Origin: an uncultured Fretibacterium sp.
Lineage (GTDB): Bacteria > Synergistota > Synergistia > Synergistales > Aminobacteriaceae
Direction of reading: 5' to 3'
DNA length: 9,020 nucleotides
NCBI RefSeq assembly: GCF_938040765.1
Contig: NZ_CALIAA010000028.1
Coordinates: forward strand, 1-9,020
Every line of letters starts with the position of its first letter. The stretch's first letter is position 1. Below the pieces are notes generated by a model that saw only the letters and a list, made by a program, of their open reading frames with translations, did no database searches and had not been told where the DNA came from. A program made the position numbers and the translations under genes. Shown piece by piece: positions 1 to 5,415 of the stretch.

Positions 1-2
1 GG

Positions 3-95
3 GTCACCGGAGACAAGTTCGGCCAAACAAAGAGGAGCGCCCGCCGGGAATGGGCGAGGCGGCCGAAAGGTTTCAAGGAGGACTTCGATCGATGA
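3..95 (+). CDS. possible 3' end of an unidentified upstream gene
   Basis: This frame is open from the left edge for 30 codons and ends in a TGA that overlaps the preferred codY start codon as ATGA (92-95), the usual arrangement of translationally coupled genes. The visible tail is rich in Arg and Lys and ends in KEDFDR. I cannot assign it to a family. In Firmicutes the gene before codY is commonly hslU, but the visible end does not resemble the conserved HslU C-terminus. All three forward frames are open over this short stretch, so openness alone is weak support; the case rests mainly on the ATGA overlap. Confidence 0.3.
   Translation, partial: VTGDKFGQTKRSARREWARRPKGFKEDFDR
75..81 (+). promoter_or_regulatory. 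ribosome binding site of codY
   Basis: AAGGAGG lies 10 nt before ATG 92. It selects that start over the in-frame ATG at 50, which has no comparable site. Confidence 0.7.
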
Positions 96-1027
96 AAAAA
101 GAGGCTGGGACGGCCCGGAACTCCAGAAAGGCCAGCTTGAAGGAAAGGCCTACCGTCGCGTTGGACGACGGAAAAGGAAATTTGCTGAACGCGAAGGCTT
201 TGGGTATAAAGGATTCCGATGCCGTCGAGGCGGCGCTGAGGGATCTTCTGGAGAAGACCCGGCAGGTGGGGCGCGCTTTGCAGAGCCGCCGCGAGGGAGA
301 CCCTCTGGACTACACCAGGTTGGCCAAACTGCTCTCGGAGTTTTCTACCGCCAATGTCTACATCGTGGATCAGTCCGGAAAGCTTCTGGGATATACCTGG
401 CTTCCCGAGTACGAGTCCCGGACGCTTCTGGAGAGCATGAGGGCGGGGGCGATGCCGGCGAGCCTGGCCGATAAGATGAACCGTTACCGGGAGTCCGTGA
501 TCTGCGACGAGGATGCGTTTCTGTTCGATGACCCCAGCTCGGTGAAGAGGCCGGAGAAACATCTGATGTACGTCCCCATCTACGGCGCTGCGGCGGAACG
601 GCTGGGGACGGTCCTTCTGGTCCGTTTCCATGCGCCCTTCGTGGTCCGGGACGTGCTGCTGGCGGAGTACCTGGGGTCGCTCGTCGGTATCGAGATGCTC
701 AACGACCGGAACCGCACCATCGAGGAGCACTCCCGCGACCGTATCGCCGTTCAGATGGCGATGCGCGCCCTTTCCTACTCGGAGATCGAGTCCATGAAGC
801 ACATCATCGCGGAGCTCGGGGGACAGGAGGGGGTGGCCGTGGCCAGCAAGGTCGCGGATCGGGTCGGCGTGACCCGCAGCGTCATCGTCAACGCTCTGCG
901 CAAGCTGGAGAGCGCCGGATTGATCGAGAGCCGCAGCCTGGGGATGAAGGGCACCTACATCAAGGTGCTCAGCCCTCTTTTCGTGGAGGAGCTGGGGGTG
1001 GCCTCATCCGCCCGCGTCGCCTATTGA
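92..1027 (+). CDS. codY: CodY, GTP/branched-chain amino acid-responsive global transcriptional repressor
   Basis: The protein has 311 residues. CodY family proteins are cytoplasmic DNA-binding regulators that sense branched-chain amino acids (and GTP in Bacillus) and repress nutrient-limitation genes, in some species including motility genes. From about residue 51 (LLEKTR) the sequence follows CodY end to end: an N-terminal GAF ligand-binding domain containing SGKLLGY and ERLGTVLLVRF, a long linker helix (AVQMAMRALSYSEIESMKHI), and a C-terminal winged helix with ASKVADRVGVTRSVIVNALR and ESRSLGMKGTYIKVL, almost identical to the Bacillus subtilis DNA-binding domain as I recall it. The family core is about 260 residues, so the first 50 (Lys/Arg-rich, then DDGKGNLLNAKALGIKDSDA) are an extension of unknown role. 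ATG 92 is chosen for its AAGGAGG. ATG 50 would add 14 residues. No promoter is visible, so codY may be transcribed from upstream. flgB and flgC follow. Confidence 0.95.
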   Translation: MKKEAGTARNSRKASLKERPTVALDDGKGNLLNAKALGIKDSDAVEAALRDLLEKTRQVGRALQSRREGDPLDYTRLAKLLSEFSTANVYIVDQSGKLLGYTWLPEYESRTLLESMRAGAMPASLADKMNRYRESVICDEDAFLFDDPSSVKRPEKHLMYVPIYGAAAERLGTVLLVRFHAPFVVRDVLLAEYLGSLVGIEMLNDRNRTIEEHSRDRIAVQMAMRALSYSEIESMKHIIAELGGQEGVAVASKVADRVGVTRSVIVNALRKLESAGLIESRSLGMKGTYIKVLSPLFVEELGVASSARVAY

Positions 1028-1052
1028 CGCGCAGCGGACCCGGGGGATAGGG

Positions 1053-1084
1053 TGCGGACAAACAGGGTTGTTTCGTGTTCCGCA
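1053..1084 (+). promoter_or_regulatory. imperfect inverted repeat upstream of flgB
   Basis: TGCGGA (1053-1058) pairs with TCCGCA (1079-1084), and inside it AAACA (1060-1064) pairs with TGTTT (1069-1073) around the loop GGGT. The two stems are separated by an asymmetric internal loop. The element overlaps the place where the -35 of the flgB promoter should lie, so it could be an operator or a hairpin at the end of the codY transcript. No T-tract follows, so it is not a standard intrinsic terminator. It does not match the known CodY box AATTTTCWGAAAATT. Function is inferred only from position. Confidence 0.35.
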
Positions 1085-1105
1085 GGTCTCTCGCTGTAGT
1101 ATAAT
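1076..1105 (+). promoter_or_regulatory. candidate sigma70-type promoter for flgBC
   Basis: A perfect -10 hexamer TATAAT lies at 1100-1105. The best -35 at suitable distance is TGTTCC (1076-1081, 18-bp spacer), which is a weak match to TTGACA. A start near 1112 would give a leader of under 20 nt before flgB. A weak -35 plus an overlapping dyad would suit an activator- or repressor-controlled promoter. Confidence 0.45.
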
Positions 1106-1113
1106 TTGGGCGG

Positions 1114-1120
1114 GGAGGAG
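1114..1120 (+). promoter_or_regulatory. ribosome binding site of flgB
   Basis: GGAGGAG ends 8 nt before ATG 1129. It overlaps the upstream in-frame GTG at 1120 and so argues against that GTG as the start. Confidence 0.65.
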
Positions 1121-1128
1121 TGAGGAAC

Positions 1129-1530
1129 ATGTTGGGCGAGTTCACCTGGAGCGTACTGGAGAAGGACATGGAGGGCTTGGCACAGCGCTTCAAGGCCGTG
1201 TCGAGAAACGTGGCCAACGCGGATACCCCGGGCTACACCCGGCGCAACGTTTCCTTCGAGGACCAGCTTCGGGACGTCATCCAATCGGGGAAAAAACTGC
1301 GCATGACCGTTACGGACCCCGCTCATATCCCCACGCGCCCTCTCCTGGTCTCGGACGTAAAGCCCGTGGAGCTGAAGATACGCGACGAAGCGTATCGACT
1401 CGACGGCAACAACGTCGACCCGGAACGGGAGATGGCGGTCATGGCGGAGACGCGCATGATGTATAACGCCATGAACCGTCTGGCGGCCAAAAAACTTGCC
1501 ATTTACCGCACCGTCATAGCGGGACGATAG
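1129..1530 (+). CDS. flgB: FlgB, flagellar basal-body proximal rod protein
   Basis: This 133-residue protein has the usual FlgB length. FlgB is exported by the flagellar type III apparatus and forms part of the proximal rod that crosses the periplasm, together with FlgC, FlgF and FliE. The family signature is clear near the N-terminus: RNVANADTPGYTRRNV at residues 26-41, the flagellar rod/hook consensus in which NxANxxTPGY is typical. The C-terminal amphipathic helix, with VDPEREMAVMAETRMMYNAM, is also characteristic and packs against the N-terminal helix in the assembled rod. The start is ATG 1129 because GGAGGAG lies 8 nt upstream; GTG 1120 would add three residues but falls inside that site. 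flgC starts 31 bp downstream and the two form an operon ending at the terminator after flgC. Confidence 0.95.
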   Translation: MLGEFTWSVLEKDMEGLAQRFKAVSRNVANADTPGYTRRNVSFEDQLRDVIQSGKKLRMTVTDPAHIPTRPLLVSDVKPVELKIRDEAYRLDGNNVDPEREMAVMAETRMMYNAMNRLAAKKLAIYRTVIAGR

Positions 1531-1561
1531 TTTTTGCGGTGCTGAGGAGAGAGCTCGGATC

Positions 1562-1981
1562 ATGAGAATATTCGAGAGCATGGAGGTTGCGGGCAGCGCG
1601 CTGACGGCTCATCGCCTGTGGATGGACACGATATCCTCCAACCTGGCGAACATCAACACCACCCGCACCCTTGCGGGGGGTCCCTACAAGCGCAGGGTGC
1701 CGGTCTTCGCCGAGATGCTGGACAGGACGATCGGCGGGTACCAGGACATCGGGGGAGTTCGCGTCTTGGAGATCGAGGAGGACCAGACCCCGCCCCGTCT
1801 GGTCTACCAGCCGGAGCATCCGGACGCCAACGCCGATGGGTATGTGGCCTTTCCCAACGTCAACCTGGTTCGGGAGATGACGGATATGCTTGTGGCGAGC
1901 CGTGCCTACGAGGCGAACCTTTCCGTGGCCACCAGCGCCCGCGATATGTGGAACGGCGCCTTGGAGGTCCTGCGCGGCTGA
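1562..1981 (+). CDS. flgC: FlgC, flagellar basal-body proximal rod protein
   Basis: This 139-residue protein matches FlgC in length and organisation. It is a proximal rod component of the flagellar basal body, secreted through the flagellar export gate and assembled next to FlgB. The N-terminal rod motif is SSNLANINTTRT (residues 25-36), followed by GGPYKRRVPVFAEML, the FlgC version of the motif. The centre carries the GGVRVLEIEEDQTPPRLVYQP segment, and the C-terminus has the conserved NVNLVREMTDMLVASRAYEA (99-118), which forms the coiled-coil helix of rod proteins. ATG 1562 has GAGGAG about 12 nt upstream, a rather long spacing. It follows flgB by 31 bp and is followed by a strong terminator; fliE, which often comes next, is not present here. 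Confidence 0.96.
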   Translation: MRIFESMEVAGSALTAHRLWMDTISSNLANINTTRTLAGGPYKRRVPVFAEMLDRTIGGYQDIGGVRVLEIEEDQTPPRLVYQPEHPDANADGYVAFPNVNLVREMTDMLVASRAYEANLSVATSARDMWNGALEVLRG

Positions 1982-2022
1982 CTTTGTGAGGCATTTTTTG
2001 TTTTTGTCCGCTGACGATGATT

Positions 2023-2050
2023 CCGACGGATTCCCTCCGTCGGTTTTTTT
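2023..2050 (+). terminator. intrinsic terminator after flgC
   Basis: CCGACGGA (2023-2030) and TCCGTCGG (2036-2043) form a perfect 8-bp stem around the loop TTCCC, followed at once by seven T residues (2044-2050), one G and six more T. This is a textbook rho-independent terminator acting on + strand transcripts. It separates flgBC from mfd. Confidence 0.93.
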
Positions 2051-2069
2051 GTTTTTTACCTTTTTCTTT

Positions 2070-2076
2070 GGGGAGG
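2070..2076 (+). promoter_or_regulatory. ribosome binding site of mfd
   Basis: GGGGAGG ends 7 nt before GTG 2084. An in-frame TTG at 2078 is only one base away and is therefore unlikely to be the start. Confidence 0.7.
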
Positions 2077-2083
2077 TTTGAGC

Positions 2084-5000
2084 GTGCAGGGACGGCAACG
2101 CCCCGTGGTGGGCGATTTGGATGGATTGAAGGAGCTCTGGGAGAGCGGGGGAAGCGTGCACGACCGCGCCGGCGGCGCGGCCCGGGCCTGGATGTGTCCG
2201 GAGGGACGCGTCGCAGCCGTCTTTCCCGACGTGCGCCAGGCCTCGGAGTTTGCACTGGACCGTAAGGCATTTTTTCCCGATAGGCCCCTCTTCCGCCTCG
2301 CCGAGCTTCCTCTGACCCTGCAGACGATCGGCAGCCGGCCGCTTCTCCTTGAGCGGGGGGAGACGATCCGGCGCTGGACGACGGAGGGCGGCGTTCTGGT
2401 GGCAACCCCGGGGGCCCTGATGTCCCCCTGTCTCATGGCCGATGGGGAGCTTCCCGTGACCTGCGGGGAGGAATATGCCAGGGACCGCCTGCTGGCCTGG
2501 CTCGAGCGCAGCGGATATCAGCGTGCGGACCTCGTCTGGTCGCCGGGGCAGTACGTCCTGCGCGGTTTCATCATGGACGTCTTCGACCCCGCCCACGCTC
2601 TTCCTTTGCGTTTCGAGTTCTTTGACGACGTCGTGGAACGGATCGGCGCCTTTCAGCCCTCGACGCAGAAGACCGCAGCCGGGCTCGACTCGGTCTGCCT
2701 GCACAGCCTCTCCGGCGCGCAGGCGTTCATGCCGCCGGCCCTGCTGCCGGCCGACACTCGGGTCATCCTCTATGAACCTCAGAGTATCGAGGCGCAGGCC
2801 GTCTCCTTCCATTGGCTTTGGGATGAACTGTGTTCGGAGGCGCACGTCGATCCCGTCCCCTCCTGGGATGAGGTGTTTCGCGACTTGGCGCGCTATCCGC
2901 GCCTGAGGGTGACGCGCGGAGTGGATTGGACGGAGGCTCAGCTCGACGTGGAGGAGCTTCCCCCCTTCAAGGGGGACTTCGGGGCGGTCCTGCGCCTTTG
3001 CCGGGACCTGGACCGGCTCGGCTGCGCCGTGTGCGTGTACAGCGAGAACGCCCGGTTCCTGGACGGGGAGAACGGACCGTTCGCTCAGACTCCCTTCGTC
3101 GAGGTCCGGAAAGGGGCTCTTTCCTCGGGCTTCGTGGACAGGGCCGCGAAGCGCGCCTTCATCTCGGACCGAGAGCTCTCCGGGGTCTCCGCCAGAGCGG
3201 CCTCCTCGGAATGGCGCGCTCCGCTGGAGTGGCGGGATCGGCTGTCGGCAGGGCAGCTTGTCGTACACGAGGACTACGGACTGGCCGTCTTCCGCGGCAT
3301 CGAGGAGATCGTCTCGGCGGGGGCCTCCATGGACGCCCTGGTGCTCGAGTTCGCCGAGAACAAGCGCCTTCTGGTCCCCGTCCTCCAGTCCCACAAGCTC
3401 ACGGCGCTGGCGGAACACCAGAGCGACGAGACGGAGCTCGATACCCTTCGGGGCTCCCGGTGGCGCAAGTCCATGGAGAAGGACAAGAAACGGGCCCAGG
3501 AGGAGGCCAGGGCCCTGATCGAGATTTTCGCGCGCCGCGAGCTGGAGCGCCGAGACCCCCTGACGGAGCCGGGCGAGCTTTACGAGTCGTTCGTCAGGGC
3601 CTTCCCGTACACGGAGACGGCCGACCAGCTCAAGGCCACGGCGGAGATCATGGAGGACCTGTCCGGCCCCTTTCCGATGGACCGCCTTCTCGTCGGCGAC
3701 GTAGGGTTCGGCAAGACGGAGGTCGCACTGAGGGCGGCTTTCCGAGCCGTCGCCGCGGGGCGTCAGGTCTGCGTACTGGTCCCGACGACGATCCTGGCTC
3801 AGCAGCATTACGGAACCTTCCGTTCCCGCCTTTCGGGCTTTCCGGTCTCTGTGGGGATACTCTCCCGATTCACCTCGAGGTCGGAGGCGGGGCGCACCGC
3901 GTCGAGCGCGGAGGACGGGTCCGTCGACATCGTCATCGGGACGCACAAGCTGCTCCAGAAGGGGATCAAGTTCAAGAACCTGGGCCTTCTCGTCGTCGAC
4001 GAGGAGCACCGTTTCGGCGTCATGCACAAGGAGAGCCTGAAGCGGACCTATGGGGCGGTCGATATCCTGAGCCTGTCGGCAACCCCCATACCGCGCACTC
4101 TGGCGATGGCGCTGAGGGGGCTGCGCAGCATTTCGGTGCTCTCCACGCCCCCGGAGGACCGCCTGCCCGTAACGACCTTCGCGGGGCCCTGGCAGACCGC
4201 GCTGGTGCGTAAGGCCGTGGCCTGTGAGCTGGAGCGGGGAGGGCAGGTCTATTTCGTCGTCAACCGCATCGCGCGTATGGAGGAACAGCGGCGGATGCTC
4301 GCCGCTTTTTTCCCCGAGGCCAAAATCCACGCCGCGCACGGCCAGATGCCGGAACGGGAGTTGGAGAGGACGATGCTGGACTTCTACGCGGGGGCTATCG
4401 ACATCCTGATCTGCACGACGATTATCGAGAGCGGCCTGGATGTAGGCCGCGCCAACACGATCATCGTGGACGACTCCCAGGAGCTCGGGCTGGCCCAGAT
4501 GTACCAGCTCCGCGGCCGGGTGGGGCGCCGCGGGGAAAGCGCCTTCGCCTACTTCTTCTATCCGGAGCGTGAGGAACTGAGGAAGGAGACGGCGGACAGG
4601 CTGGAGGCCATATCCACTCTGACGGACCTGGGGTCGGGCTACTCGATTGCGCGGCGGGACCTGGACATCCGGGGCGGAGGGGAGATCGGCGGAACCACGC
4701 AGCACGGAAAGAGCAGGACGGGGGGCTTCAGCCTCTTTTATCGGATGCTGGAGGAGGAGCTGGACCGCCTGCGCGGAGTGGAGAACCGGCTGACGGAGGT
4801 CGCCTACGACCAGGGGGGCTCCATCCCCGCCTTCTACATCCCTCAGGAGGGGGTGCGGGTCACGCTCTATCGGCGTCTCCTTCAGGTGGTGGGGCTGGAC
4901 GAGCTCATGGCCCTGATGGGGGAGATGGAGGACCGTTTCGGCCCCCTTCCCGAGCCCGTCCGTCTTCTCACCGGCCTGACGGCGATACGGAACTGCGGGG

Positions 5001-5218
5001 CCGCCTTTGGGCTGCGCACGGTCTCGGTCAGGAAGGGGGGAACCTCGGCGGAGGGCAAACTCGACGGGCTGGCCCCGTTTTTGAAGAAGAAGCGGGGCTG
5101 GACCATTCTGGGCGCTCATGCCGTCGGGCCCGGCGGGGTTCCGGGGGCCTCCGGACTCTTCGAGGCGATGCGGGAGGCTGCGGAAGCCGGGGAGCGATCT
5201 CCGTCGCCCGGGGAATAA
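2084..5218 (+). CDS. mfd: Mfd, transcription-repair coupling factor (ATP-dependent DNA translocase)
   Basis: This 1044-residue protein starts at GTG 2084. Mfd recognises RNA polymerase stalled at DNA damage, pushes it off using ATP-driven translocation, and recruits UvrA for nucleotide excision repair. Visible order: a UvrB-like N-terminal region with LRGFIMDVFDP (159-169); the CarD-like RNA-polymerase interaction domain starting at LSAGQLVVHEDYG (about 387-460); superfamily 2 helicase lobe 1 with Walker A GDVGFGKT (538-545), the DEEH box (639-642) and SATP (665-668); lobe 2 with QLRGRVGR (808-815); the TRG-like translocation segment DLGSGYSIARRDLDIRGGGE (from 848); and the C-terminal D7 domain from about 908, containing IPAFYIPQEGVRVTLYRRLL. 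All core ATPase motifs are intact. At 1044 residues it is about 100 shorter than the Escherichia coli protein (1148). No clear promoter of its own is seen; terminator readthrough or an unseen promoter must supply it. Confidence 0.97.
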   Translation: MQGRQRPVVGDLDGLKELWESGGSVHDRAGGAARAWMCPEGRVAAVFPDVRQASEFALDRKAFFPDRPLFRLAELPLTLQTIGSRPLLLERGETIRRWTTEGGVLVATPGALMSPCLMADGELPVTCGEEYARDRLLAWLERSGYQRADLVWSPGQYVLRGFIMDVFDPAHALPLRFEFFDDVVERIGAFQPSTQKTAAGLDSVCLHSLSGAQAFMPPALLPADTRVILYEPQSIEAQAVSFHWLWDELCSEAHVDPVPSWDEVFRDLARYPRLRVTRGVDWTEAQLDVEELPPFKGDFGAVLRLCRDLDRLGCAVCVYSENARFLDGENGPFAQTPFVEVRKGALSSGFVDRAAKRAFISDRELSGVSARAASSEWRAPLEWRDRLSAGQLVVHEDYGLAVFRGIEEIVSAGASMDALVLEFAENKRLLVPVLQSHKLTALAEHQSDETELDTLRGSRWRKSMEKDKKRAQEEARALIEIFARRELERRDPLTEPGELYESFVRAFPYTETADQLKATAEIMEDLSGPFPMDRLLVGDVGFGKTEVALRAAFRAVAAGRQVCVLVPTTILAQQHYGTFRSRLSGFPVSVGILSRFTSRSEAGRTASSAEDGSVDIVIGTHKLLQKGIKFKNLGLLVVDEEHRFGVMHKESLKRTYGAVDILSLSATPIPRTLAMALRGLRSISVLSTPPEDRLPVTTFAGPWQTALVRKAVACELERGGQVYFVVNRIARMEEQRRMLAAFFPEAKIHAAHGQMPERELERTMLDFYAGAIDILICTTIIESGLDVGRANTIIVDDSQELGLAQMYQLRGRVGRRGESAFAYFFYPEREELRKETADRLEAISTLTDLGSGYSIARRDLDIRGGGEIGGTTQHGKSRTGGFSLFYRMLEEELDRLRGVENRLTEVAYDQGGSIPAFYIPQEGVRVTLYRRLLQVVGLDELMALMGEMEDRFGPLPEPVRLLTGLTAIRNCGAAFGLRTVSVRKGGTSAEGKLDGLAPFLKKKRGWTILGAHAVGPGGVPGASGLFEAMREAAEAGERSPSPGE

Positions 5219-5251
5219 CCTTATGGCTGCCGGCCTGTTCGCCCTATGGAT

Positions 5252-5280
5252 TTGACCTTTTGTGCGCTTTCTCTTACAAT
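5252..5280 (+). promoter_or_regulatory. sigma70-type promoter of the lipoprotein gene
   Basis: TTGACC (5252-5257) and TACAAT (5275-5280) are separated by exactly 17 bp. Each hexamer differs from consensus at one position. Transcription would start near 5287 and leave a leader of about 130 nt before the lipoprotein gene. This is the best-formed promoter in the window. Confidence 0.75.
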
Positions 5281-5340
5281 GCGGTTGGCTCACCTTTCTT
5301 TTTGGACGGTGATCGTGAGGACGAAGTCTGCGAAATATTG

Positions 5341-5396
5341 GCCCTGACGGCAGGGCGGATGGGAGCTTGCGGGGCGTGAAGCGCCCGCCCCATCCG
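5341..5396 (+). promoter_or_regulatory. two adjacent hairpins in the lipoprotein-gene leader
   Basis: The first hairpin, 5341-5356, has GCCCTG pairing with CAGGGC around an ACGG tetraloop. The second, 5356-5396, has an 8-bp perfect outer stem (CGGATGGG 5356-5363 with CCCATCCG 5389-5396) and a GC-rich inner stem (GCGGG 5369-5373 with CCCGC 5384-5388, then two more pairs across a bulged G), separated by a one-sided AGCTT loop. The stems share base 5356, so the last pair of one competes with the first pair of the other. No T-run follows, so it is not an intrinsic terminator. It ends 8 nt before the ribosome binding site and may modulate translation or mRNA stability. It does not match a riboswitch class I recognise. 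Confidence 0.45.
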
Positions 5397-5404
5397 GGCC
5401 GTGC

Positions 5405-5412
5405 AAGGGAGG
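5405..5412 (+). promoter_or_regulatory. ribosome binding site of the lipoprotein gene
   Basis: AAGGGAGG ends 3 nt before ATG 5416 and 9 nt before the in-frame GTG 5422. Spacing favours the GTG and codon identity favours the ATG. The in-frame GTG at 5401 lies upstream of the site and is unlikely. Confidence 0.6.
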
Positions 5413-5415
5413 TCG

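Noticed and set aside
2926..4212. A 428-codon + strand frame overlapping mfd
   Set aside because: It is out of frame with Mfd, whose helicase motifs are continuous here. The translation is Gly/Arg-rich with no domain.
5219..5250. Possible terminator right after mfd around GCTGCCGGCC
   Set aside because: Only a short GCCGGC palindrome is present, with no adequate stem and no T-run.
5356..5396. Leader hairpin as an intrinsic terminator for mfd
   Set aside because: No T-tract follows, and a near-consensus promoter lies between mfd and the hairpin, so it belongs to the next transcript.
5287..5400. Leader as a cyclic-di-GMP (GEMM-type) riboswitch
   Set aside because: The segment containing GGACGAAG and the GC-rich stems is only vaguely similar. 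The conserved core bases and stem arrangement of that class, as I know it, are not present.
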